A stretch of 64,000 nt of DNA from Planococcus citri. Taxonomy: Eukaryota; Arthropoda; Insecta; Hemiptera; Pseudococcidae. Made by a program: the position numbers and the translations under genes. Numbering within the stretch: the stretch's first letter is position 1; the number at the start of each line of letters is the position of its first letter. The stretch is from the NCBI RefSeq assembly GCF_950023065.1, contig NC_088677.1, positions 26,805,230-26,869,229 on the forward strand, in the 5' to 3' direction. The notes below the pieces were generated by a model. The model did no database searches. It was not told where the DNA came from and worked only from the letters and a program-made list of their open reading frames with translations. Below are positions 1-12,170 of the stretch, one piece after another.

Positions 1-1060
1 CTTCGAATGCTTCACTCGGAGGAGAGAAAAAAAAATCAAATTAACCCGTTAGATTTTTTAGATTACTTCCGTGCGTACAGATCAAGTTACATGTAACGGG
101 TTCACGCGAGTAACCACACATCATCACACGCTCCTCGTGGACTCGTACATCGTACACTCGATGATTTCTATACGCAATCAGCTGTAGGTTAAATGAGCTA
201 TATAGGCTGAAGGGGGAAGAAAAATGCATTTACCTAGTACACCTAACCTAATGTACCTAGTACCTACTACGATGAAATGATGAAGGCGCATCATGACTCG
301 TATATAGGTAGAGCTAGAGAATGAAAATCACCTCACATAATTTAAACAATATTGTGTAAGTGTGAGATGTGTGCATTTGCATGGCTCTTGAATATTATAA
401 CGAGCTGTACTATTGTACGTCTACGTACCTCCCACCCTGGCCTCACCATCGGAATCTCAAGTTCATTGTAAGTGGAAAGGTCGGCATCTTGACTTTGTTT
501 TTTCCCTGCAGGGTGAATTTACCGCTGTCACGTAATCTGTGGTAACAGGTATCATAACAGATATGATTTGTGGTCAGATGCGCGCATCCGAGCACGCTGA
601 CAAACCAACAAATGAACATTTTAACTATGTACAAGTACCACGGTCCACGACGTACACTGTGCGTTGAGAAAATAAAAATAAATAAAACAATATTATTACG
701 TGTAGTAAAACTGTTTTCGATGTTTTTATTACCAAATCATCGAGAGCGAGTATATGATTTGTGAGTAGTCAGTGTGACCGTGTGCTCTCGGTCTGTGAGA
801 TACCCTGCCCTTGACATAGGCTGCTGGCTGATTCATGTTCACCGGCGACGCAGGACAGGACGCAGCAGCCGGCAGCCGTTGCCGATGCCGGCGGTCCCTT
901 TTCGATAAATAATGTTATCTGTGGTAAGAAGACGTTCGTTGGGTTGACATTCGACGACGACGACGTTAACGTATCGATTTTTTTCCTACCATTTGTATCA
1001 ACGACTCCACGAGTCGTTGGCTGCACTCAATTGCATAACGTAGAGTGTACAGGGTGTCCT
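1..1060. other. Low-repeat CpG-containing island, no gene recognised
   Basis: No convincing coding exon is visible on either strand. The stretch has more CG dinucleotides than the AT-rich blocks that follow, several GTAC-centred words near 225-310, and a short run of GAC triplets near 951-964. It ends at a CAGGGTGTCC word near 1051 that resembles the tip of a transposon end, but I found no partner for it. Confidence 0.5.
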
Positions 1061-1711
1061 GTGAAAATTATTGCTCGACGTGTTTATAATTTTTTGAAAG
1101 TTTTATCGAATACCTAGAGTTGTAAATGTTGAAAGTTTTAAATCAGCTATAAAAATGATGTCAAATCTGAATACCTTATCACAAATACACCATTTAATAG
1201 ATTGAGTTGCATTTCATGTAACTTATAAGGTATCTTATTTTTTTTGTTGAAAAAATCAACATCATAAAATTTAAGTTTTTGTTATTGGAATATTTTCAAA
1301 AACCCGCCCCGCCCCCTCTCAGTAACAAATTCTGGCACATCCATTTCTGAAAATCCAAACTTGATTTATGAAAGTTTAAAAGCTTGAATTTGGTTTGCTC
1401 TCCATTTTTAATTTTTCTAAAACTGAAGAATGATGAAGCCTTTCTGGAATGTCCAAAGTCAGACAGACGAATTCCTCGTCTTTCAAAAAATTATTCATGG
1501 AGAAAAATATTCAGTACATCTTGGGCTATTTGTGGACTCAGGCGTCTGTTCTGGGTTTTGGAAGTTAATTGGATCAATGAGTCTTGATTTTGCATCGTTA
1601 GAAGACATTTATAAGTAATTTTTGTGACGTATTCTTTGATGGTTTCTATCTCAAGCTCATGGCGAATTTGTGAGTTTTGTAGGAATAGGAACTAAGGACT
1701 TTTAAGGATAA
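1061..1711. other. AT-rich intergenic or intronic sequence
   Basis: I see no gene, repeat unit or inverted repeat here. Two overlapping ORFs of about 65 codons at 1384-1618 lie in different frames with no family resemblance and are probably chance. Confidence 0.4.
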
Positions 1712-1713
1712 TA

Positions 1714-2871
1714 CAGTAAAAGCTCATTATAACACTTTCGGTTATAACGCTGACTCGCTGAGCTCCTCTGATCCCTAGACAACCCCATTTAAACCAATGT
1801 AAAATTAATGGCAATAAATAATGCTCATGAGCAATAATAAATCGCGCTTTAACGCTCTAAAATTCAGGAAGAATCGTATTTTGTAAAATAATTTTGACAA
1901 CACAAAACCAATTTTTTGCGTCAAAAAAGTTTACTTTCATGTAAAAAATTCTCACTTTCTGAAAATTTTGGCCACAACAACAGTTTTTTTTGCAATTTTT
2001 GCAGTTTTAATTTTTAAAAAAGTAAAAAAAATATGGCAAAATTTTGCTAAAAAAATCTGTTTTTCAACTTTCAACAGTTTCAGTTCATACAAACAAATAA
2101 AATTATTTTTGATTTTGGCCAAAAAAAGTAAGATTTTTTGATAAACTTATCAAACAGGTATTTTGAGAAGTTGAATTTAATTTTGCATACAAATTTATAT
2201 TTTGGGGTAATTATATAATTTACAAAAAATTACCACAAAATTTCAACTTTATAGAGGGCTGAGCCTCCATCAAGTAAAATTATTACAGTTGCCAAAAATG
2301 TTGGCTGGAATCAGCTCTGCCACCAGCCACAGTGCTGTGTATACCATAACCGTCGCTGATCATTTTGCTGTCAGTGCAGGGCTCTACTTTAATAGAACCT
2401 TGATTACAATTCTTACAAAAAAGGCAGGTAAGTAAGTATCTATAAAGATTTTACAAAAGAGTAGAGTTCTAAATTTTTCATTATAATCTTGAGAAGAAAA
2501 CTGAAAAGTAAAATTTTTCAAAATTTTGGTGAGCAACTGATTACTTTTTGGAAAATTTGGAACAAAAAAGCAAAGCTTTCTGAAAATTTTGACCACAGAA
2601 AACAATTTTGTAAAACTGACATATTTATTATAGCAGATCTTAAAATCAAAGTAGAATTTCAGATTTTTTTATTTCCAACTGGAACAGTTGTTCAAATTCA
2701 ACATAAAAGTTCACGTTTCCACTTCTTTTATTACATTCTTTTTGCTTTAAAATGAGAATTTGTGGTATTATGCTCATTAGCGTTAAAATGAGATTTTTGC
2801 TTTTAACGCATTTTGGCTTATAACACTTTTTTTTCTGGTCCCTTGACGAGCGTTACAATCAGCTTTTACTG
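1714..2871. mobile_element. Non-autonomous pogo/Tigger-like (Tc1/mariner superfamily) element
   Basis: The two ends are inverted repeats: the left begins CAGTAAAAGCTCATTATAAC and the right, read inward on the other strand, begins CAGTAAAAGCTGATTGTAAC. The similarity continues inward through GTTATAACGC-like blocks. A TA dinucleotide flanks each end (1712-1713 and 2872-2873), the target duplication of the Tc1/mariner superfamily. CAGTA-type tips followed by a GTTATAACG-like block are typical of pogo/Tigger relatives. The 1158-bp interior is AT-rich with no transposase reading frame, so the element would need a transposase from elsewhere. A motif AAAATTTTGRCCACA occurs near both 1961 and 2583, suggesting internal duplication. 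Confidence 0.8.
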
Positions 2872-2884
2872 TATGTGAGGGTAA

Positions 2885-3335
2885 AGTCATCCAAAACCAA
2901 CCACTTTTTGTAAAACCGCCACCAACGGAAGACTATTTCACTTCAAAACGTGGTAAATGGCTTAAAATGTTGGTTGAACCTTCCCCTAACTGATATCAAA
3001 ATTTTGGCTTAAATGAATAATCCTTAATATGTTTTTTGAATTTTTTTCAGAAACAACTCAAAAATGATTTTTCAAAATTTGGTATCCTAATCCCGACCAC
3101 CTCCACAAAATTAGGACACCCTAATTCTGACCACATTTGAAAGTGCAGCAACCAATAAAATACTATTTCACATGAAAACACAGTACGTAAATGGCTTAAA
3201 AGATAGATTGAACCTTCCCCCAACTCATATTAAAATTTTGTGGTTATAGAATTCTTTATGGCTTTTTGGAATTTTCTTCCGAGGCACCTCAAAAATGACT
3301 GTTTGAATTTGATACCCTAATTCTGACCACCCTGA
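2885..3335. repeat. Tandem dimer, unit about 230 bp
   Basis: Two diverged head-to-tail copies with a period of about 230 bases. Each has an ACTATTTCAC block, then AATGGCTTAAAA, TTGAACCTTCCCC, a CTCAAAAATGA block and a final CTAATYCYGACCACC. A further CTAATTCTGACCAC sits at 3121. The inverse word GGTGGTCGGGATTAG occurs at about 3699, so the dimer may belong to a larger inverted-repeat element ending near 3715, but I could not define matching termini. Confidence 0.6.
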
Positions 3336-4035
3336 ATTTACATGATCTTATGGGTAGTCGGGATTGGGAGACCCATATTGTTTTACACTTTGGTAAAAAT
3401 TTTCTATACATACCTGCGATTGATTACAAAAACGGCAATACCATAAAAATCTCACTTTAATCACAATCACAAATCATATTCAACACCACAAAATTAGTTA
3501 TAACAAGTTGAAAATTTTTGGCGATAAAATATGGTGAAAAACAATTTTGTGATCATGGAATTTCTTCAAATTCAATTTATTTCGCGAGTTTTGGCTTTAC
3601 AGTGGCTGGGAATGTCTCAAATTAATTGTCTGTGATTGAGGAACACATTTATATCACTTTTCAATAGGTAGCGCTAATAACAGATGAGATATACATGGTG
3701 GTCGGGATTAGCACTGGGCGGAATAGGGGTGTTTTACCCTTAGTATTTTGTTTTGGAATGTTTTTAATTTTTTGATGTTTGTATTTGAGGTAGAAACTAA
3801 TCCAAACAATGCAAGAATAAGTATTTATTGAACGCAATAGTGTCAAGTAGAGTATTTTTCCAGTGTGAATGCTCAAACTTGATTTATGGTTGATGAGTGG
3901 ATATATGTACTAGAAGATGAACTCCGTTGTAGGCTGAAGTCAACTTTGCATCAATATGCTTGGTGAAGTTCAATTATTTGGTATCCAAATAAGAGGATTC
4001 CTAAATATCTTACAGCACAGCATCTTCTTTCTATG
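3336..4035. other. AT-rich spacer
   Basis: No gene is supported. It contains the inverted GGTGGTCGGGATTAG word near 3699 discussed with the preceding dimer and otherwise shows nothing I can name. Confidence 0.4.
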
Positions 4036-4037
4036 TA

Positions 4038-4643
4038 AGGTGCACCGGGGCAAGTCAGAATGATTTTTCGCAATTTCAACTTTGACCAGCTGTTACTCCC
4101 CTTCTAATGAACCAATATGGATCAAATTTATTATGTAGATTCCCATAAGGGTTCTTAACCTATGGTTAAAATTTGAGCGCGATTGACACAGTAGCTTTCG
4201 CTCAGTGGAATAAAATATAAACTGTCCTGACTTACCCCAATTGGGGGAAGTCAGAATAGGCTAAACTTTGCGGAGACGTAGATCACAAACCGAGCGTCCT
4301 AGAAAAATTGCATAGAAACAAAATTGTAGAGAATTTAATTCTCTTTGAGATTACTCTCATCAGATTTTCACTAGGACGCACGGTTCGTCCGCTATATGCG
4401 AAAAACTAAGAAATAGAAAGTCTGTATTTTAGACCAAATTCAAAATAACTTCAAAACAACAACAAAATACAATTGAACCAAAGACATCTAAAATGAAACT
4501 GAATCTCGAAAATTTTTATGCTGTGATGAAGTAGGGGTAGTACCCTCAAGTCACCTTTAGTGGCACTTTGCCAGATATAAACCTCTAGGCGCTAGAGCAA
4601 GTTTTCTAACTTACCCCGAATTCCAACTTCCCCCGGTGCACCT
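4038..4643. mobile_element. TA-flanked MITE with AGGTGCACCGGGG ends
   Basis: The left end AGGTGCACCGGGGCAAGT is matched by the right end read on the opposite strand (AGGTGCACCGGGGGAAGT). TA flanks both ends (4036-4037 and 4644-4645), consistent with Tc1/mariner-type insertion. The motif CTTACCCC and its complement GGGGNAAGTCAGAA recur inside, around 4233-4258, forming a small central palindrome. There is no coding capacity in the 606 bases. Confidence 0.75.
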
Positions 4644-4779
4644 TAATTAAGAGTTGTATTCTGTACAAATAGTCGAGTTTGCTGTGTTTGAATTTTCTTT
4701 AAGCTGAATATTTTAGCTTTACTTCTATCAGCATTTAGTTTCAGCTTCCATTTTTCATACCAATGACAACACTTCATTA

Positions 4780-5165
4780 TTAATGATTGAAAATTGAATT
4801 CAAAATTGACCATTTTCAGCGACTTGTGCTTTTTTAAAGATGTGTATAATTTTACTCAGTGAAAATGATGGAAATTAGTCCTGAAACGATTATCAACTTT
4901 CCTAAACCAAATTGCTCTGTTATCGGTCATTTGGAAGCCTCTTGCACATTTTTTGATTTTTCAAGAATTTTGAAATTTTTTCAAAATGCGTGAAAACCAG
5001 TTCAGGCTGCTAAAAATCGAGTTGTTTCTTGTTTTCAACCTGTTTAAAGGGTTTTGTTTACATTTGAGCTGATTTCCAGGTGGTCACCTCGAGTGTATTT
5101 TTTGACCAGAATATTTTCAAGGAAAAAAACAATCAAAAAGTCAAGGATAATTAGTTTAACTCATT
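4780..5165 (+). repeat. Diverged relic of the 39-41 kb fold-back family
   Basis: Blocks match the left arm of the fold-back element at 39.4-41.0 kb in the same order and orientation: GCTTTTTTAAA, then a YCAGTRAAAATG block, AGTCCYRAAACTGAT-like words, GCTAAAAATCGAGTTGT, CTTGTTTAA-like sequence, ACATTTGAGC, a CACCTC-AGAGT block and TTTTTTGACCAG. Many substitutions separate the copies, so this is an old insertion without recognisable termini. Confidence 0.6.
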
Positions 5166-5819
5166 CAATTTTTCTTGTCTGGTAGGTATATTATTGTCCC
5201 TGAATCTAAATTGAGAAATTGCAACCTTTAAAATTTTCAAAACTGCTTTTTTTCCCCCTTCAAATTTCAAAACGAGCAACGCGACGCATCAATTTGATGA
5301 AATAATCTACCTGCTGCGCATTCTTTGGAAAGATTTCCGACGTTGTACCAGTTTTCAAATATAAGCTCGAGTTGTGGATACGATACGTATTAGGTAAACC
5401 TAAATGTAGGCGAATTTAAGTGTGTCAGAAATTCGACCAACTGCCTCGAGACAGTAATTTGGTAACGTATCATTATCAAGGAGTCATTCGAACGAATGAA
5501 AAACCAAAAAAAGCCAGTCAACTAACCCTAATTTGTACTTTATAGTATTCAATTACTCCTGCTATTTACCGATAAAGAAAATTTCGACTACTGGTAAATA
5601 AGTAGGTAGCTGTACAGGTACTCTGTCTGTATATAGTCTATACAGTCTTGTAACATCATAATGCCGGTAATTGAACGATTTAAAAATCTGGCTACTGAGC
5701 CCCACCTTATGCAATCTCTTCAGAGAGTATAATTCCACTAGTTTAATGTATCTAGGTATAAGTAGGTATACCTATGTAAAAATGCAGTTTGTAAATTGTC
5801 ATTTTTGAAGAGGGCCTGG
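5166..5819. other. Low-repeat sequence upstream of the candidate plus-strand gene
   Basis: This stretch is less AT-monotonous than its left neighbour and contains several CG dinucleotides and GTAGGTA words. It lies directly upstream of the candidate first exon, so a promoter could be here, but no TATA box or initiator can be assigned with confidence. Confidence 0.3.
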
Positions 5820-5883
5820 TGCTATGTAAAAGGCGGCGAAATTGACCTAAATTGAAGGTCGAAACTCCCTGTAGTCGTTACAG
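5820..5883 (+). other. Possible 5' untranslated exon (3' part); donor at 5883/5884
   Basis: The sequence runs into CAG|GTGAGA at 5883/5884, a close match to the animal 5' splice site. It is less AT-biased than its surroundings and precedes a well-formed acceptor 227 bases downstream. The exon's 5' end is not defined by the sequence; 5820 is only a conservative left limit. It carries no long open frame, so it would be leader sequence. The pairing with the 6111 exon is inference. Confidence 0.35.
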
Positions 5884-6110
5884 GTGAGAATATTTAATTG
5901 TACGGAAATTTTTTTGAATCTTAATACCTTGTCTCTGAGTATGGTATTTTGGCCAATGGGAGTGTACAATTTCCTTATTCGTCTTGTTGAAGATTCTGGT
6001 ATTCTTGTCTGTCTGTGGAAGTCCTGCTTTCAGATAAACATTACTTTAAACAATTTATTTAAAGTTTGAGTATTTTAACGTGATTTTTTTTGTTTTTTTT
6101 TTGTTTTCAG

Positions 6111-6172
6111 AAGAAGTATTGTGTTTGAAAAACATGTCATCTCAAACACCTGTCATCAGATCTCCTGAAATG
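6111..6172 (+). CDS. Candidate first coding exon of an unidentified plus-strand gene
   Basis: A strong acceptor (long T-rich tract, TTTTCAG at 6104-6110) is followed by 23 bases of leader and then ATG at 6134. The frame reads MSSQTPVIRSPEM and stays open to the donor ATG|GTATGT at 6172/6173, so the intron falls in phase 0. The peptide is polar, with serine, proline and threonine, unlike the Phe/Lys/Asn-rich chance ORFs elsewhere in the window. I do not recognise the protein. No following coding exon was found on the plus strand, so the gene probably continues beyond the window after a very long intron. It could still be a chance splice-site pair; transcript data would settle it. Confidence 0.5.
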
Positions 6173-7900
6173 GTATGTAAAAAATATTCAATTTTCCGTC
6201 AAGAAAGCTAGGGAAAGGAGATATTGGATTGCATAATTTATCGAACTGGTGCAGATGAATATGTTATTTTGAAAAATATCTTACTCAAATTTACTCGAGT
6301 AGAGCTTTTTCTGTCATCCTGACGAACAAACCATCTAAATTGTTAAAAGTACCATATCCATGCACATCGTCAGTTAATTAGATTTACACAGACAGTAAAA
6401 TAAAAAACTCTATTCTCATCAACGTTGTTACCATAAAAACTGGAAAACCCCCTATCCGAATAATTCGCGTAATCGATTACACGGTCATCTCGTTAAAATT
6501 CTTCGAGAATCGATAAATGAAATTTCCATGAAATTCGCTGACGAGGTCAATTTCGCAATCTCAGTACACCCAAAATCCTTCAAAAAGTCGTGCACCCACA
6601 TCATCGTATCTGATTTATAGTACATATTTCGATCGTTCCGAAAATCTCGAAATTCACATCTCTTCGTCGAATTTTTCAAAGGGAACCCCCTTCTACGATC
6701 AGCCTCGTATTATCGTCATCTTTTTTAGAAGCTGAACCGCGTTTGAGGAAAGAAAAAAAACACGCGTTTAACATCGCAAGATCAACGATCACGCGCCCAA
6801 AGCATGGATGGGTCACTAAACGAATGAAGCATCTCACATCTCACCTTATAATTGATGCCCAAGCAGCCAGCACCCATCACGCAAGTTATCACCTTCTCCC
6901 GAGGCGTTTACGTTACGTTCCAATATACTCCACTATCCCGGAAACTTCGCTATATAATCTTCAACTTCATACTATACACTTCTCAACATTCGAGATGAAG
7001 AAGTGTTTTTAAAAAAAGAAAGAAAGAAAAGATGAAGAAAAAAAAACGCACGCAACTCGATAGAATAATCGACGCGTTTAAAAAAGAAGCAACAGCGAAC
7101 ATTGAACAATCAGTTCAACGATCAAGGGTACCTTGGGCTTGTACCTGAGGTAGCTTGATGATTGCAGTGCATCTGCACATGATGCAATAAGAAACATTGA
7201 CTTTTTTGTTTTTTCACCTTGTACTTGTATAGTAGGTACATAGCACTTTACAATGACTAGATACTTTTTTCTTATCCATATTGAAAACACAGATTACGAA
7301 ATGTTCACATTTTCGGCAATTCTATTATTTCCTATTCGTGCCTTTTTTTTTACTCGTCCGTTTCTTTTGTTACGATTGTCCGAATTGATCTTTTTTCTCT
7401 TCTGCGAGATTATTATTTTTTATGTAGTTTTATAAATTAGGTACCTACTATAGATTTATTTACAAGTTTATTTTTATATGGGCCGTGCGAGCATATATAC
7501 AAAGTAATACCTACTAAAGGTGTATGATTATTTAGGTTTTTGAAGAATAATGTAAGTACTTCTTGTTTCGCGTTCGATCGATCGTATATTTTCCTCTTCC
7601 TTTTTTTTTCAAATTCATCATGCACTATACTACGTGTTCGTAGTGATTTGAAGGTCTTTAAGGCAATACCGAATAATTCGTATATTCTTCGCTGCATTTA
7701 CTGCGGATAATTAAGCGTATTGGAAGATATGATTTTTTAACAACCGAATGCAACCGACGTTTCGAAAAACCCATTCTCATTGCGCGTAATTACCTATTTT
7801 CTACCTCGTATACCGAGATGAATTAGCTTAGCCTATCTATTTTCAAAAGAAAACGTGGTTTTTGAAGAATGCATTTTTCATTTGGCAAAATTAAAGGGGA
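6173..7900. other. CpG-containing island, start of the putative long intron
   Basis: No repeat family or coding exon was recognised. CG dinucleotides are frequent (for example the CGATCGATCG word near 7577) compared with the AT-rich block after 7900. The ORF-like stretches at 6743-7012 and 7437-7697 show no family resemblance or splice signals. Confidence 0.4.
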
Positions 7901-8370
7901 ATCGTCGTCGTGTGGGTGGGTTCGAGTCATTCAACTTGTAATAAAGAACAATGGAGGCTAGGGAGGGGAGAAGGTATTGGAATTGGACTCGTTTTTGCCA
8001 AATTGCGAGTCGAATGTTTTTACGTCATTTGGAGTTTTTTTTTAGAGCCAATTTTCCATCACTTTTTTTGAAAAATAACATTTAGAATAGGTACATATAA
8101 AAATTAACGAAGGGGCATTGATTTTTTTCAAGCAAAGGCTAAAAATTCTAGTTTCCATTTCCGTTGAAGAACTTTCTATCTTCTGGAATTTTTCAAAGGT
8201 AGATGTATCCCAACTGCAACTTTAGGGGCTTTTTCAATCATTTGAAAAAATGAAAAATATTGAAAATTTGTGAGAGTAGCCTCAATTTTTTTTCAAGCAA
8301 AAGTGATTTTAGTTTTCATATCATCAGCATTTTTTTAAAATTTCAAAATAAATATCCCACCTGCAACGTT

Positions 8371-9010
8371 TTATGGTCGGGAGGCTCGTATAAGGATCAC
8401 TTGCACCCCCTGCCGATCCTCCGGGACAACTTTTTTCTTAGAGGGGGAGTCCTAAAGAACATTTCTAGCCCTTGTCCTCAAAAACAAAAGTGGCCCTACT
8501 TACAAAATGGCGGCCATTTTTATTGACAGGTCAGCCAAAATCGCAGATTTTGCGTTCAAACATAGGACTAGCATACAATTTTTTAAACCGTACAAAGGTA
8601 GATCGAAAGAGCAGGCAAAAATTCATCACCTGTCAAAATTTCAAGTGCTAAAGTGTGTTTTTCGATTTTTGATGAATTTTCAAAAATCAAATTTTGGCCA
8701 AAATGTGAGAAAAAAATCAAAATTTTACCAAATTGACCTAGAAAGCTGAAATTTGGGATATATCCTATTTTCGACCTGCCAAATCGATTGAAAACTGTTT
8801 CAAACCGTTTTAAAGAGTTCTGGAGCCTCCAGTAGATTTTTGAAATTCGAAATTCTCACAAAATTTCATCAAATGGAGTTGGAAAGCCGAAATTAATTCT
8901 GAAAACCAATTTCAATACTCTATGAAGTCGACTGCAGGTGAATTTCGAGTCGTTTTAGAGCCTCCAGCGATTTTTTGAAAATTACTGGAGCCTCCAGTAA
9001 ATTTTTGAAA
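8371..9010 (+). mobile_element. Single-arm copy of the GGCGGCCATTTT / CTGGAGCCTCCAG repeat family
   Basis: This stretch matches the left arm of the fold-back element at 34.2-36.3 kb over about 600 bases: the TATAAGGATC start, GACAACTTTTTTCTT, CATTTCTAGCCCTTGTCCTC, CAAAATGGCGGCCATTTT, TTGACAGGTCAGCC, TTTTGCGTTC and AAAACTGTTTCAAACCGTTTT. It ends in CTGGAGCCTCCAGTAG words at about 8819 and 8983. Only one arm is present, so it is either a non-folded version or a deletion derivative. No target duplication was identified. Confidence 0.7.
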
Positions 9011-10390
9011 CTTACAAAAATAAAAAATACCAAAAATTTGTAGAAGTGGTCTCGATTTGATTATCATCAGAATTTTTTGTTTCGAGTATCCCCCCCCCCT
9101 CTTCCACCATTTTTTGAGAATTTTTCAAATTGATCATCCATACCAAAAAAGGACAACTTCATCAAAAACACGAATCTGAGAAAAGTGCAAACACGTGTTA
9201 TCACTCTAAGATGAATACAGTCCAGTTTTTTATGGATTCTCATGAAGAATCTCATCCTATTTTCTATGGTATGATTGAAATGTGACACGAGAGAGCATAA
9301 ATACCTATAAAATGTGATTTTAATTTTTCATTGACAGCAAACTTGTTATATTGAATAAATATCCGAGAAGTTTCACGCTCTTTACGATATCTTTCGAACT
9401 AAGCATCCTAACCAAAAAAATAAAGCTGTTGATGAAAGAAAAATTTCACGTTCTAAAATTCTTGTTCTGAGCCATTTTTTCCTTAGATGCATAATTTTCT
9501 CATAAAATCGATCTTAATGTTGAAAAATAAGAAATTGAAAATTTGACAAAATTGTATTTTTATAAAATAAATTTTTAAACTGAGCACTTCGTTGTAAACC
9601 TACTTTGGAAATTCATGCACTTTGCAATTTTGAAAAAATACAAAAATCTGAACCCATTTTTCCCAAAAAAGTTCACTTTTTCAAAATCCAATTCTTGAAA
9701 ATTCGGTAGCAAAAAATATTAAAAGTAAAAATGGACACGTTGTGTCTGAATTTTTCTAATGTCGAAGCTTTGTCATCACTTGCAATTTTTTTCAAGGGTA
9801 ATTTTTCACCATTTCTTTAAAAAATTATGAAAAATATTAAAAATTCACTGGAAGGTGATGATAATTTTTCTCAAAATTAGGATGACGATTTTAAGTTCTG
9901 TTTCTGTCAAAATCTGTGATTTTGGAACAATTTTTCGGAAAAATCTTAGTTGCTCTAATACTTCCTAATTCTTCACTGTATATTCTTAAGGGCACCTTGA
10001 AATAATTTTATTTGCTACATAGGTATAAATTTCATGTCAGATTTAGCCTAATCCAAGATGATTTAATATCAAAAATTTTCCATTCAGCTAAGGCATAGTC
10101 AAAAATCTGGCTTACACTTCAACGTAAATTTTTTTTTAGCTTAGCTTTGTATCTAAAGCGGTGAATTAAACGATCAAAATTGATCACCTGATGCATAAAT
10201 TGCAATGCATGTTTTAATGGAAATTTTTTTAAAAATTTGATTGAAAAATCGAAAGCTCGTATAATGAGTTAATGTCAAGTTTCAGAATTTAGCAAACTAA
10301 TCCACATGTCACATTTGAGCTATATAAAAATGAGCGAAAAATGATTTTGAAAAATTCCATACTACGTAAATCCTTCTTGAAGTCGATGAT
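9011..10390. other. AT-rich block with no gene or named repeat
   Basis: The composition is dominated by A and T runs. I see no inverted termini or coding exon. Confidence 0.4.
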
Positions 10391-12170
10391 TAAAAAACAC
10401 GACCTTTATTACCCCTCCCTCCTCCCTCCCATCGTTGAAAAAATTGCTCCAACATTTGAAAAATCACTTCCGGATCACTTTTAACCAATTTGAATCACCA
10501 AATTTAAAAATTTTCCATGGGAATTTCCCTACATTCGTGTCCATTTCCGCCTTCGCTGAAAAAACTGCCAAATTATCGCATCGTTCGAACAATCAGACGA
10601 CTAATCAATGGAAAAAGAAAGCATTGCAAGGCGTGAAAATGAAAATAGTTGAAAAAAACAACACACCTGTAAATCCGTGCATTCTCACTTTTCATTTAAT
10701 TTTTTTTTCTGCCTACGCTCTCGTATAATGGATCACGATCATCGGTCGAGTAGACCGATCGACCGATCGATGCACCTGAACTGTTAGAATTTAATTTCAC
10801 GGCCAGGTATTTAGTATGCGTTATACAAAGTGGCAAAATGTTGTAATTCACGCAGTTGGTGAAAAAAATTACCGATTTAAGGTAGACGAACGACGCGAGA
10901 GGACGGAAGTGTTTGGGTGATACCTTAAAATAATACAGATTCGTATGCTTGGCAAGGACTAGCAGCAGGCGATAGAAGCGCGAAAATCAATGCCACGGTT
11001 CTGCTGGTCAAGTTCAAAGTAATTTTAGGTATTTATTTCCATCGTCGACCATCCAGGAAAAGTGTACAGAAATCTACGAGGTTAATGGCATAAGAAAATG
11101 AAAAAAAAAGATTTCCCATTTATTCGATCCAGACGTACCGAAGCTATAGGTGAGACGAGCACGTCCGGCCAATGAAATTATCCAATTTTCAAGGTCATAC
11201 TTTTACACGACCTTTGCGCGGAAAATACGGAAAACTAAAAAGAAATGTGTAAAACTCAAACTCACCTTTAAAATGTACGATATTACGCCGGTGATGTAAA
11301 GATGAACGCAGAATAACGCGCGAATATGGAAACGAAAAAAAAAACGAAGCGAAAAAATTCAATAGATATACTTCGCGTAAATACTCGAAAAAAATTGAAA
11401 AAAAAAATTATAGCGAAAAAATAATTAAAACAATGGAAAAACTATACGAAAATCACTGTTTAAGCGAAAATAATAAAAAAGCTCGAAAGCGACGACACGA
11501 CGGACGCTAAATTACGAAATTTAGATACATTACCACGAAATGACTGAACACCGTTGAAGAAAGACTGAACGTAAATCGCGTATGGAGAAGCTTATGACCG
11601 GAGAGCACAGAGTTTGTAAACTATAACTGAGAAAAAAAACACGATCTTAGGGTATAGCCACGAAAACTGCCGCTGACGCTGTCGACGCTGCGCTTACCAA
11701 TGCTTCTAGTGCTGTTGCTTGCTTATAACCGGACTTACCACAGTTGCATTCATACCCGTCATCTGTTTGTCCCTTCTCTTTTCCTCGCGAATAGGTATTC
11801 CGCGGAAGAGATTTCTTACTTACCCTTCTCATCAAATTTGCACGCCAATTCGCCGGCTCCCATAAGGCGTACTTTACCTGATATAATTAGGTACTTGCAC
11901 CTCGTCCTCGACTATAGTTTACGTAAATTATGCTTACGCGTCGTGTGTCTTTTTTGGGGAATTTTTTTTCGTTGCATTTCTGAGTATAGGTGTGTTGATA
12001 CATATACAGGTGTAAAGTATTTATGTATACTATCTAATATCTTACCTTATAATATTATATATTTTTATAAGATATGTACTAGTATGAGTGGATTTTTCAA
12101 GGTTGACGTACGAGAAATCTGTGCGGATTCTTTGAAAATTGTCATTTTGTTGTATTTGGAATAATCCCAT
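10391..12170. other. CpG-containing island
   Basis: It carries a GATCGACCGATCGATG palindrome-rich word near 10755 and many CG dinucleotides. On the minus strand it has a good acceptor (TTTTTTCTCAG) ending at 11630 and good donors at 11823/11824 (AAGG|GTAAGT) and about 11266 (AAAG|GTGAGT), so it may contain transcribed exons. The 154-codon plus-strand ORF at 11700-12164 has no family resemblance. Confidence 0.35.
11824..11863 (-). CDS. Weak candidate first coding exon on the minus strand
   Basis: On the minus strand an ATG at 11863 opens the frame MGAGELACKFDEK, which runs into the donor AAGG|GTAAGT at 11824/11823, an excellent 5' splice site. The exon is GC-rich for this window (GGAGCCGGCGAATTGGCG). 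The same frame stays open upstream to a CAG near 11882 that could be an acceptor, so the exon may be internal and longer. No downstream exon continues the frame convincingly: the acceptor at about 11630 would give an early stop. I do not recognise the protein. Confidence 0.25.

Noticed and set aside
2422..2436. GGCAG|GTAAGT donor-like site on the plus strand
   Set aside because: It lies inside the pogo-like element without a pyrimidine tract or neighbouring coding frame.
11700..12164. 154-codon plus-strand ORF
   Set aside because: No domain or splice signals recognised; it overlaps a better, though weak, minus-strand exon candidate.
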